Of a stretch of DNA of 64,000 bases, positions 43,758 to 52,157 are shown one piece after another. This DNA comes from Anaerocolumna sp. MB42-C2. GTDB lineage: Bacteria > Bacillota > Clostridia > Lachnospirales > Lachnospiraceae. The stretch spans positions 5,853,501 to 5,917,500 of the forward strand of contig NZ_CP133190.1 of the NCBI RefSeq assembly GCF_030913705.1, written 5' to 3'. Positions within the stretch are counted from its first letter, which is position 1; the number at the start of each line of letters is the position of its first letter. The notes under the pieces were generated by a model. That model was not told the DNA's origin and did no database searches. It was given only the letters and a program-made list of their open reading frames with translations. The position numbers were made by a program, and so were the translations under genes.

Positions 43758-43865
43758 AATTTATGTGAAGAAATAGTAATAATTGAAATCATCTGCGGCA
43801 ATATATACACAGATAAGTAAATGATGCAAAAGTACGAAATTAAAATGTTTGGAATGGAGGATAAA

Positions 43866-46349
43866 ATGGAGTATCGACTGACGTTAAACGGAACCTGGAA
43901 TTGGTGTACTGTCAACGAGGAACAGATTTGGAAGGGTCAGGTACCAGGCAGTATACTGACAGATATGGCTGCTAATGAAATGATAGAAGATCCATACTGG
44001 AGAACAAATGAATATGAGACAAAGGAACTGTTTCGAAAGGATTATCGGTATTTTAGAAGTTTTGAAGTGCCGGATGATTTCTTTGAAGAAGAGGAGCAGA
44101 GTCTGGTATTTGAAGGTCTGGATACCATTGCGGACATTTATTTAAATGGAGAACTGCTAAAAACCGTTAATGATATGCATCGTACCTATCGAATTGATGT
44201 GAAAAATAAACTAAACAGGAATAATGAATTGGAAGTGATATTTCATTCACCTATAGAGTTCATAGAAAAGGTACAGGAAGAGAGTGATATATTCTATGCT
44301 TCGACCGGTTGTATGAAAGGGAATGGGGCGCTAAGAAAAGCACATTATATGTTTGGCTGGGACTGGGGTCCCAAGATTCCGGACGCGGGAATATTCAGGA
44401 GTGTCTATTTATCCGGTTACAGTACGGCAAAACTGAATGATGTCAGAATACGTCAGCATCATGAAAATGGAAAAGTCAGACTGGAATTAGATACACAAGT
44501 AAAAAGACTTACAGATAGTACTCTTTGTATACAATATGAAATCATAAGTCCGGACGGGGTTAAAATAAACGGTAAAAAAGAAATTTTAAATGGAAAACAA
44601 AACGAAAGTTTTGATATAGAGATTAAAGATCCTGAGATCTGGTGGCCCAATGGTTACGGTCAGCAGCCTTTATATCAGGTGAAAGTCGAACTGGAATCGG
44701 TTGGCAGAAAACTTGATACCTGGGAGAAATTCATAGGACTCAGGACAATTACAGTCTGTACGGACAAGGATGAATGGGGAAATCAGTTTGCATTTGTGAT
44801 TAACGGACAAAAGATATTTGCAATGGGTGCCAACTATATTCCGGAAGATAATATACTTGGACGTTTAAGTAGGGAGCGCAGCGAAAAAGTAATAAAGGAC
44901 TGTGCCAGGGCTAATTTTAACTGTATCCGAATCTGGGGCGGAGGATATTATCCGGAGGATTATGTATATGATATCTGTGACCGATATGGAATTTTAGTAT
45001 GGCAGGATCTGATGTTTGCCTGTAATGTATACGATTTAAATGATGAATTCGAAGAAAATATCCTGGCTGAAACCATAGATAATGTAAAACGTCTCCGTCA
45101 TCATGCCTGCCTGGCACTCTGGTGCGGTAATAATGAGATGGAATGGGGCTGGGCTGATTGGGCCCGCCTTTTGGGGCACCGGCCAAAATATAAAGCGGAT
45201 TATATTAAGATATTTGAAATGCTGCTGCCCAGAATTACAAAAGAAATAGATGATCAGACTTATTACTGGCTGTCGTCTCCATCCTCCGGTGGTTCTTTTG
45301 ATAATCCAAATGATTTTAACCGTGGAGATAATCATTATTGGGAGGTATGGCATTCCAATAAACCGTTTACGGAATACCGCGATTTTCATTTCCGGTTCTG
45401 CTCTGAATTCGGCTTTCAGTCATTTCCTGGTAAGAAAACCTTAGACAGTTTCAGTCTTCCTGAGGATCAGAATATCTTCAGTGAAGTTATGGAATCCCAC
45501 CAGAAGAACGGATTGGCCAATACAAAGATTTTCTCATATATTTCAGGATATTATAAATACCCAAAAGATATGGAAAGTATTGCTTATATCTCTCAAATTC
45601 TGCAATTAAAAGCAATTCAGTACGGTGTGGAACACTGGCGCAGAAACTGGGGCAGATGTATGGGAGCAATCTACTGGCAGTTAAATGACTGCTGGCCGGT
45701 TGCATCCTGGGCGAGTGTGGATTATTACGGACGATGGAAAGCGCTGCATTACGGAGCAAAACGTTTCTATTCCAGGTTTATGGCGACTGCCTGTGAGAAA
45801 GAGGAATTAAGTACGGAGATTGATTATTATATACACAATGAATCCTTTGAAAACCGTAAAGCCGTTTTGCAGATCAGACTGTTTGACAGGGATTTAAACA
45901 CAATTTTTGAGACGAAGAAGAATATTTCGGCAAGTTCCTTTGAGGTTAAAAATGAACTGCAGATTGATTTCTCCGATTATCTGAATAGTGGATTGTCAAA
46001 AAAGCAGGTGGGAGCAGAATATACTCTCCTTGAGAATGGCATTGTAATAAGCAGGGGAACCAATCTGTTTGTAAAACCGAAATATTTCGAATTTAAAGTA
46101 CCAAAATACCAAATTTCTGTAACAGAAGAGAAAGAAAACTATTCCATTCTTATAACATCGGATGTATATGCCAGCTATGTGGAACTGTATCTTGAAGAGG
46201 AAGATGTGGTGTTTGAGGATAATTACTTTGATATTACCTCAAAAGATGGTGTTCTTATTACTGTAAATAAGCAGGAATTTAAAAATCCGGTTACGGCAGA
46301 TGAATTACTTGCCAAACTTCATATAAGAAGTGTGGCGGAAAGTTTTTGA
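43866..46349 (+). CDS. Beta-mannosidase, glycoside hydrolase family 2
   Basis: An 827-residue GH2 enzyme that removes terminal beta-mannose from the non-reducing end, for example from Man-GlcNAc or manno-oligosaccharides. The N-terminal sugar-binding domain (L-N-G-T-W-N-W, then W-x-G-Q-V-P-G-S) is followed by the immunoglobulin-like and barrel domains. The acid/base is E424 in C-G-N-N-E-M-E-W-G-W and the nucleophile E514 in F-C-S-E-F-G-F-Q. M-F-G-W-D-W-G-P is also typical of beta-mannosidases. No signal peptide: it works on imported oligosaccharides. The start at 43866 follows TGGAGGA. Confidence 0.93.
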   Translation: MEYRLTLNGTWNWCTVNEEQIWKGQVPGSILTDMAANEMIEDPYWRTNEYETKELFRKDYRYFRSFEVPDDFFEEEEQSLVFEGLDTIADIYLNGELLKTVNDMHRTYRIDVKNKLNRNNELEVIFHSPIEFIEKVQEESDIFYASTGCMKGNGALRKAHYMFGWDWGPKIPDAGIFRSVYLSGYSTAKLNDVRIRQHHENGKVRLELDTQVKRLTDSTLCIQYEIISPDGVKINGKKEILNGKQNESFDIEIKDPEIWWPNGYGQQPLYQVKVELESVGRKLDTWEKFIGLRTITVCTDKDEWGNQFAFVINGQKIFAMGANYIPEDNILGRLSRERSEKVIKDCARANFNCIRIWGGGYYPEDYVYDICDRYGILVWQDLMFACNVYDLNDEFEENILAETIDNVKRLRHHACLALWCGNNEMEWGWADWARLLGHRPKYKADYIKIFEMLLPRITKEIDDQTYYWLSSPSSGGSFDNPNDFNRGDNHYWEVWHSNKPFTEYRDFHFRFCSEFGFQSFPGKKTLDSFSLPEDQNIFSEVMESHQKNGLANTKIFSYISGYYKYPKDMESIAYISQILQLKAIQYGVEHWRRNWGRCMGAIYWQLNDCWPVASWASVDYYGRWKALHYGAKRFYSRFMATACEKEELSTEIDYYIHNESFENRKAVLQIRLFDRDLNTIFETKKNISASSFEVKNELQIDFSDYLNSGLSKKQVGAEYTLLENGIVISRGTNLFVKPKYFEFKVPKYQISVTEEKENYSILITSDVYASYVELYLEEEDVVFEDNYFDITSKDGVLITVNKQEFKNPVTADELLAKLHIRSVAESF

Positions 46350-46438
46350 TGGAATAATTCGCCAAAAGTGATATAATTATGTGCGGTAGAAAAGGCATCT
46401 TCTTTATATCGGAAGATCAGTAAGTAATTTCCCATATA

Positions 46439-46462
46439 ACAGGAATAAGCAGTTATTCCTGT
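46439..46462 (+). repeat. Perfect hairpin between the GH2 and D-serine dehydratase-like genes
   Basis: 10-bp arms ACAGGAATAA and TTATTCCTGT with a four-base loop, no T-run. A smaller hairpin (ATCTTC / GAAGAT) lies just upstream, near 46397-46416. Confidence 0.7.
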
Positions 46463-46539
46463 GAATGGATGCACGGTACAAGACAGCACCTGATAACAGA
46501 AGTTATATTACGACAGGAAAGAGGAAAGGAGGAATAATT

Positions 46540-47655
46540 ATGAAGAGAGAATTACTTGAGAAGCTGGAAACACCCTGTATTGTAATTGATATGGCAAAAA
46601 CAGAGGAAAATGTAGCAAAGATGCAGGCGGCAGCAGATGCTTATCATTGCAGTTTAAGACCTCATATTAAAACGCATAAGATGCCGGTATTTGCAAGAAT
46701 GCAGTTATCACACGGTGCCGCCGGTATTACCTGCGCAAAAGTTTCCGAGGCGGAAGTGATGGCAGACGGAGGAGCCAAAGATATCTTTATTGCTTATCCC
46801 ATGGTAGGTGATTTCCGAATCAAAAGAGCAATAGAACTTGCAAAACATGTAAAAAGACTTATTTTGGCAGTGGACAGTATGGAATGTGCAGAGGTACTGA
46901 ATGAAGCGGCGAAGGCAGAGAACCTGATTCTTGAGGTGCGCCTGGAAGTGGACACCGGTGCAAAACGTACCGGAGTTTTGAGAACCCAGGCAGCAGAACT
47001 GGCAAAGCAGATCTATGGCCTTTCCAATCTGAAACTAACGGGAATCTACACCTTTAAAAGTCTGGTCTATCACGATGAAGCTACCGTGGATAAACATTTG
47101 GCAGGTTTGGAAGAAGGGGATCTGATGGAACAGATTGCAGAGGATATTAGGAAAGCAGGTGTTCCAATAGAAGACGTCAGTGCCGGATCTACTCCTACGG
47201 GACTTGAGGTAGCTAAGACCGGTAAAGTAACTGAAATACGTCCCGGAACTTACATTTTTAACGACCATATGCTTTGTATGGAGGGGGCAGCTAATAGAGA
47301 AGATATTGCTGTCAGAATCTATGCAACCGTAGTAAGTGTACCCTGCAGGGAATATGCCGTTATTGACGGGGGAACTAAAACATTTCCAATGGATATCCCT
47401 TTAGATACGGCGCCGTATTATTATCCCGGATATGCTCTGGTGGTGGGAAATGAGGATCTCAGACTCCGCCGGATGAATGAAGAACATGGTATCATTACAA
47501 GTATAAAAGGTGATACCGGTCTTAAGGTCGGGGATAAGATTGAATTGATACCAATTCATGTATGTACCGCTATTAATATGCAGAATCAGGTCTACCTCTA
47601 TGACGGTGAAAAACTGATTCAGGAGAAAGTAGCGGCGAGAGGAATGCTGGTATGA
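46540..47655 (+). CDS. Fold-III PLP D-serine dehydratase-like / D-threonine aldolase-family enzyme
   Basis: A 371-residue protein with the N-terminal alanine-racemase-type barrel. The PLP lysine is K44 in R-P-H-I-K-T-H-K, the family signature of D-threonine aldolases and eukaryotic-type D-serine dehydratases. The C-terminal metal site reads H340-V-C342. In characterised proteins, H-x-C is found in zinc D-serine dehydratases and H-x-D in D-threonine aldolases. This favours D-Ser to pyruvate and ammonia via 2-aminoacrylate. A D-aminoacylase gene overlaps it by 4 bp and a RidA gene follows, which fits. The start at 46540 follows AAAGGAGG. Confidence 0.8.
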   Translation: MKRELLEKLETPCIVIDMAKTEENVAKMQAAADAYHCSLRPHIKTHKMPVFARMQLSHGAAGITCAKVSEAEVMADGGAKDIFIAYPMVGDFRIKRAIELAKHVKRLILAVDSMECAEVLNEAAKAENLILEVRLEVDTGAKRTGVLRTQAAELAKQIYGLSNLKLTGIYTFKSLVYHDEATVDKHLAGLEEGDLMEQIAEDIRKAGVPIEDVSAGSTPTGLEVAKTGKVTEIRPGTYIFNDHMLCMEGAANREDIAVRIYATVVSVPCREYAVIDGGTKTFPMDIPLDTAPYYYPGYALVVGNEDLRLRRMNEEHGIITSIKGDTGLKVGDKIELIPIHVCTAINMQNQVYLYDGEKLIQEKVAARGMLV

Positions 47656-49253
47656 GAACACTGATTAAAAACGGATTGATTTATGATGGAAGCGGCGGCA
47701 GCCCTTATCAGAAAAACATACTGATAGAGGGGAATAAGATAGCTGCTGTTACAGAAGATAAGGATCTTGATGCAGAGAATATAATTGATGCATCAGGTCT
47801 AACGGTTACTCCGGGATTTATTGATACCCACAGGCATTGTGATATTGACGCTTTATATAATCCTGAATTCGGTACCATAGAAATATCCCAGGGTCTTACA
47901 ACGGTTATTGGCGGAAATTGCGGCCTTGCTCCAGTTCCCGCACCCATGGCATATCGCAAAGATATCTTTGATTATATTGAACCATGCCTTGGCATCGCAC
48001 CGGAACAGATGAGCATGGAATATTTTTCTGAATACATAAAAGCTCTGGAGGAAAAAGAGCTTCCGATTCAGGTTGGAAGTTATATTGGTACCGGAACCTT
48101 AAAAGCAGCAATAAAAGGGTATGGTAAAACTCCATTTACAAGAGCAGAGATGGAGAAAGCTAAGGCGTATATAAAGGAAGGAATGGAAGCAGGAGCTGTC
48201 GGACTTTCCATGGGTATTATGTATCAGCCGGAGTGCTATTCTACCCGAAAAGAAATGACGGAACTGATTTCAGCCGCAGCTCCCTATGGTCGTCCTCTGG
48301 CTTGCCATATCAGAGGAGAAGGAAATAATCTGGTGTCCTCCGTAAAGGAAATTATAGAAATAACCAGGGAAGCAGAGGTACCTTTAAATATAAGCCATTT
48401 TAAAGTTACTGGTGTGAAAAACTGGGGAGTCACTATTGATAAAGCTATTGGGCTAATTGAAGAGGCACGGAACAAAGGACAGGATATTACCGTGGATTTT
48501 TACCCGTACTGCGGAGGTTCAACCACTCTTTTAAGTCTTCTTCCGCCATCCGTGATGGAAGACAGCCTTGTTGAGACACTAAAAAAACTGTCATCAAAAA
48601 GTGGTAAAGAAACACTAATAAAGGAACTTTATAAAGAGCATACCGGATGGGATAACATGGTTACGGCAATCGGATGGGAGCGGATTCTCATTAGTTCCGT
48701 TACAAAAGAGAGCAACAGAAAGTTTTCCGGATTGAAATTTAATGAGGCGGCTGTTATAGCCGGATATGAAGAACCCGGTGAATTTATGTGTGATCTCTTA
48801 ATAGAAGAACAAGGAAAAGTGGGAATCATTCTCCTTTCCATGTCGCAGGAAGATGTGGACACAGTATCAAAACTTCCGTATTCCATGGTAATTTCGGATT
48901 CACTGTATGGAGTGAGTGATTGCCCCCATCCCAGATTGTATGGATCCTTTCCCAAGATAATAAGAGAATATGTAAGGGAACGTCGTGTGCTTACCATGGA
49001 AGAAGCTATTAAGAAGATGACATATTTTCCTGCCAACAGGCTTTCTCTAAAAGGAAGAGGAAGGATTAAGGAAGGATGTTATGCGGATATCAATGTATTT
49101 GATGCTATGAATATAAATGATTATGCCGTATATGAAGATCCCAAAAAACTTTGTTCCGGATTTAAAACGATTCTGGTAAACGGAAAAATAGCCGTATCGG
49201 ATGATACAATAATAAGCCGGATTAATGGCTCTGTTATAAAGATAGGATATTAA
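47652..49253 (+). CDS. N-acyl-D-amino-acid deacylase (D-aminoacylase)
   Basis: A 533-residue amidohydrolase-superfamily enzyme that releases free D-amino acids from N-acylated forms. It has the N-terminal metal pair D-T-H-R-H (H60, H62), the G-G-N-C-G-L-A-P motif near 95-102 with the Cys ligand seen in D-aminoacylases, H-I-R-G-E-G-N near 220, and the C-terminal strand that completes the amidohydrolase sandwich. The start codon overlaps the stop of the dehydratase-like gene (ATGA), so the two are co-translated. It should supply D-amino acids to that enzyme. Confidence 0.88.
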   Translation: MRTLIKNGLIYDGSGGSPYQKNILIEGNKIAAVTEDKDLDAENIIDASGLTVTPGFIDTHRHCDIDALYNPEFGTIEISQGLTTVIGGNCGLAPVPAPMAYRKDIFDYIEPCLGIAPEQMSMEYFSEYIKALEEKELPIQVGSYIGTGTLKAAIKGYGKTPFTRAEMEKAKAYIKEGMEAGAVGLSMGIMYQPECYSTRKEMTELISAAAPYGRPLACHIRGEGNNLVSSVKEIIEITREAEVPLNISHFKVTGVKNWGVTIDKAIGLIEEARNKGQDITVDFYPYCGGSTTLLSLLPPSVMEDSLVETLKKLSSKSGKETLIKELYKEHTGWDNMVTAIGWERILISSVTKESNRKFSGLKFNEAAVIAGYEEPGEFMCDLLIEEQGKVGIILLSMSQEDVDTVSKLPYSMVISDSLYGVSDCPHPRLYGSFPKIIREYVRERRVLTMEEAIKKMTYFPANRLSLKGRGRIKEGCYADINVFDAMNINDYAVYEDPKKLCSGFKTILVNGKIAVSDDTIISRINGSVIKIGY

Positions 49254-49288
49254 AATTGTTAATAAAATTGAAAGAAGAGGTTTAAATT

Positions 49289-49756
49289 ATGAATGATATA
49301 TATGCTAAGTTAAAAGAGTTAGGATTGAAATTACCGGAAGCACCTGCGAAAGGTGGAGTTTACTCTCCGTCTAAAAAATTCGGAGAAAATCTGGTTTACA
49401 TATCCGGATGCGGTCCGGTAATCGACAAACCTGTTGTTGGAAAAGTCGGTAAAGAGTTTGACAAAGATGAGGCGAAAGAATTTGCTAAAAACTGTATGTT
49501 GAATGTTCTGGCGGTATTAGAGGCTCAGATTGGTGATCTGAACAAGGTAAAGCAAGCCGTTAAAATTCTTGTTTTTATTGCTAGTGCGGATGAATTTTAT
49601 GACCAGCCTTACGTAGCAAACGGAGGATCCCAGCTCCTGGTAGATATATTTGGAGACGAAGCCGGAGCACCAAGCAGATCAGCAATCGGTGTTAATGTAC
49701 TTCCCGGAAACATTCCGGTAGAAATAGAAGCGATCTTTGAAGTTGAAGAAGCCTAA
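49289..49756 (+). CDS. RidA/YjgF-family enamine/imine deaminase (long form)
   Basis: A 155-residue protein of the longer YjgF_endoribonc-like branch of RidA. The active-site Arg is likely R130 in A-P-S-R-S-A-I-G-V, with Y-I-S-G-C-G-P near 38-44 and the closing V-E-I-E-A-I-F-E-V strand. RidA proteins hydrolyse reactive 2-aminoacrylate made by PLP dehydratases, which fits the gene two places upstream. The start follows AGAAGAGG. It is the last gene of the D-amino acid group and ends in a terminator. Confidence 0.88.
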   Translation: MNDIYAKLKELGLKLPEAPAKGGVYSPSKKFGENLVYISGCGPVIDKPVVGKVGKEFDKDEAKEFAKNCMLNVLAVLEAQIGDLNKVKQAVKILVFIASADEFYDQPYVANGGSQLLVDIFGDEAGAPSRSAIGVNVLPGNIPVEIEAIFEVEEA

Positions 49757-49779
49757 ACAGTACCAAATATAAATAGAAC

Positions 49780-49803
49780 AAAAGCCTCGTAACCGGGGCT
49801 TTT
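49780..49803 (+). terminator. Hairpin terminator after the RidA gene
   Basis: Ten-bp arms AAAAGCCTCG and CGGGGCTTTT with loop TAAC; the T-run is the 3' arm itself. Confidence 0.65.
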
Positions 49804-49930
49804 GAAGAATAGATTAAGCAATTATTTGCAGCAGTCGTTAAAGTGACCGAGCTGCGTTTGGCTGAAAGAAAATTATTTGAGAGAAAGGGCGCCATGTACA
49901 GATTCTTTCAACCTTTTTATAAATGGCAGT

Positions 49931-49998
49931 GGGGTTACTGCAAAGATCATATTTGATCTTTACTTAGGTTAGAATATGATAAATAGTTGCAATAACCC
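49931..49998 (+). promoter_or_regulatory. Nested inverted repeats before the GH3 gene
   Basis: GGGGTTACTGCAA (49931-49943) pairs with TTGCAATAACCC (49987-49998), one mismatch. Inside lies a perfect AAAGATCA / TGATCTTT hairpin (49942-49961). The block ends 18 bp before the GH3 start codon, so it may control translation or act as an operator. Confidence 0.6.
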
Positions 49999-50015
49999 TG
50001 GCGAAGGGTGTTAGT

Positions 50016-52157
50016 ATGAAACCGGTATATTTAGATGAAACGAAAACGGATGCAGAAAGAGTTTCAGATTTAGTTGAACAGATGACCCTTGAGGAAAAAT
50101 GCTCCCAGTTAAGATATGATGCGCCGGCAATACCAAGACTTGGGATTCCAAACTATAACTGGTGGAATGAGGCTCTTCACGGAGTTGCCAGAGCCGGTGC
50201 TGCAACAGTATTTCCACAGTCGATTGGACTGGCAGCTATGTTTGATGAGGAATTTCTGCAGAAAATCGGAGATATAGTGGCAACGGAAGGCCGTGCAAAA
50301 TATCATGAGGCAGCAGCGAACGGTGACAGAGGGCTTTATAAGGGAATCACATTCTGGTCTCCCAATATTAATATTTTCCGTGATCCCAGATGGGGCAGAG
50401 GGCATGAAACCTACGGTGAAGACCCCTGTCTTACCGGGCGGATGGGAACTGCTTATATAAAAGGAATTCAGGGAAATGGGAAACGCTTGAAAGCAGCTGC
50501 TTGTGTAAAACATTTTGCTGCCCATTCAGGACCTGAGAAAGGCCGTCATTCCTTTAACAGTATTGTAAGCAAAAAGGATCTTAATGAAACGTATTATCCT
50601 GCCTTTGAAAAATGTGTAAAAGATGCCAAAGTAGAAGGTATTATGGGTGGTTATAACCGTTTGAACGGAGAGGCAGCCTGCGGAAGTTATTCCATGATTA
50701 CCGAACTGCTTCGTGAAAAATGGGGATTTGATGGGTATTATGTATCGGATTGCGGAGCAATTAAGGATTTTCATATGTTTCATGGTCTGACTGCAACGGC
50801 TGCGGAATCGGGAGCACTGGCTTTAAAAAGCGGCTGTGATTTAAACTGTGGAGCAGTATATCTTCATTTGATGAATGCTTATGTCCAGGGACTTATATCC
50901 GAAGAGGATATCAATAAAGCGGTATATCATGTGATGATGACCAGGATGCGTCTTGGTATGTTTGACGAACATAACGAATACGAGAATATCCCATACGAAA
51001 TAAATGACTGCAAAGAACATCATGATCAGGCACTTATAGCCGCCGAGAAATCCATGATATTATTAAAAAATAATGGTATGCTTCCTTTAAAAAAGGAAGA
51101 AATAAAAACTGTGGCGGTGATTGGGCCAAATGCGGACAGCGACGAAATTCTGAAAGGAAATTATAACGGAACTGCAACGGAGAAGTATACCCTGTTAGAA
51201 GGAATCAGGAATGCAATTGGTGACAGTGCCCGTATTTATTATTCCGAAGGGGCACACCTGTATCGAGAAAACGTAGAAAGTCTTGCAGAAGCCGATGACA
51301 GGATTAAGGAAGCTGTAACCATAGCTAAAAGAAGTGATGTGGTAATCCTTTGCCTCGGCCTTAACGGAACGTTGGAGGGAGAAGAGGGAGATGCCAACAA
51401 CAGCTATGCAGGTGCGGACAAGGCAGATCTTAATTTACCCGAGTCCCAGATGAGGTTATTAAAAGCAGTCTGTGAAACCGGCAAACAGGTTGTTCTGCTT
51501 CTTGCTACCGGAAGTGCCATGGCGATTAATCATGCAGCCGAACATTGTGATGCCATTCTACAGGTGTGGTATCCCGGACAAATGGGCGGTATAGCGGCAG
51601 CTAATCTCTTGTTTGGGAAAACATCACCTTCCGGTAAGCTTCCGGTTACGTTCTACCGGACTACGGAAGAACTTCCGGATTTTACAGATTACAGTATGAA
51701 AAACCGTACATACCGGTATATGGAACAGGAAGCGTTATATCCGTTTGGTTACGGACTAAGTTATGGTGATTTTACATACGATGGGCTGGGTGTGGATCAG
51801 GTTGTGCCCGGAACAGACGGGTATGTAAGGATATCTGTATCAGTTCGGAATAATTCTGCTGTAGAATGTGAAGAAGTTACGCAGGTTTACATAAAGATAA
51901 CGAATTCGTTATTTGCTGTTCCCAATTATACATTAACCGATTTTAAACGTGTTCATTTGCAATCAGGTGAAAAGAAACAGATTGAATTTTTATTGCCTGC
52001 ATCCGTTTTCATGGTAATAAATGATGAGGGTGAGAGAATATTGGATGGTGATAAAGCGTTTATTTATGTTGGAGGAAGCCAGCCGGATGCAAGAAGTATA
52101 AAGCTTACAGGGAAGACACCTTTAAATTCAGTGATTGAAATCGGAGGTTTAAAGTGA
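50016..52157 (+). CDS. Glycoside hydrolase family 3 (beta-glucosidase / beta-xylosidase type)
   Basis: A 713-residue GH3 enzyme with the N-terminal barrel, the middle sandwich and a C-terminal fibronectin III-like domain (V-R-N-N-S-A-V-E-C-E-E-V-T-Q-V-Y). The nucleophile is D245 in Y-V-S-D-C-G-A-I. W-W-N-E-A-L-H-G-V-A and P-N-I-N-I-F-R-D-P-R-W-G-R-G-H-E-T-Y-G-E-D are typical of beta-xylosidase/beta-glucosidase-like members. No signal peptide: cytosolic. It overlaps the GH125 gene by 4 bp, so the two act together, possibly on beta-linked N-acetylglucosamine or glucose attached to mannosides. The exact sugar is uncertain. Confidence 0.9.
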   Translation: MKPVYLDETKTDAERVSDLVEQMTLEEKCSQLRYDAPAIPRLGIPNYNWWNEALHGVARAGAATVFPQSIGLAAMFDEEFLQKIGDIVATEGRAKYHEAAANGDRGLYKGITFWSPNINIFRDPRWGRGHETYGEDPCLTGRMGTAYIKGIQGNGKRLKAAACVKHFAAHSGPEKGRHSFNSIVSKKDLNETYYPAFEKCVKDAKVEGIMGGYNRLNGEAACGSYSMITELLREKWGFDGYYVSDCGAIKDFHMFHGLTATAAESGALALKSGCDLNCGAVYLHLMNAYVQGLISEEDINKAVYHVMMTRMRLGMFDEHNEYENIPYEINDCKEHHDQALIAAEKSMILLKNNGMLPLKKEEIKTVAVIGPNADSDEILKGNYNGTATEKYTLLEGIRNAIGDSARIYYSEGAHLYRENVESLAEADDRIKEAVTIAKRSDVVILCLGLNGTLEGEEGDANNSYAGADKADLNLPESQMRLLKAVCETGKQVVLLLATGSAMAINHAAEHCDAILQVWYPGQMGGIAAANLLFGKTSPSGKLPVTFYRTTEELPDFTDYSMKNRTYRYMEQEALYPFGYGLSYGDFTYDGLGVDQVVPGTDGYVRISVSVRNNSAVECEEVTQVYIKITNSLFAVPNYTLTDFKRVHLQSGEKKQIEFLLPASVFMVINDEGERILDGDKAFIYVGGSQPDARSIKLTGKTPLNSVIEIGGLK

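Larger units (their letters stand above)
43530..43865. other. Intergenic region with palindromic tandem repeats
   Basis: A 336-bp gap with no gene between permease 2 and the beta-mannosidase. It contains the tandem repeats at 43621-43710 and the hairpin at 43708-43756, described separately, and a looser inverted repeat around 43549-43613 (TTCACAC ... GTGTGAA). Confidence 0.6.

Noticed and set aside
45036..45389. 117-codon minus-strand ORF inside the beta-mannosidase gene
   Set aside because: Shadow of the GH2 reading frame, no start signal and no recognisable domain.
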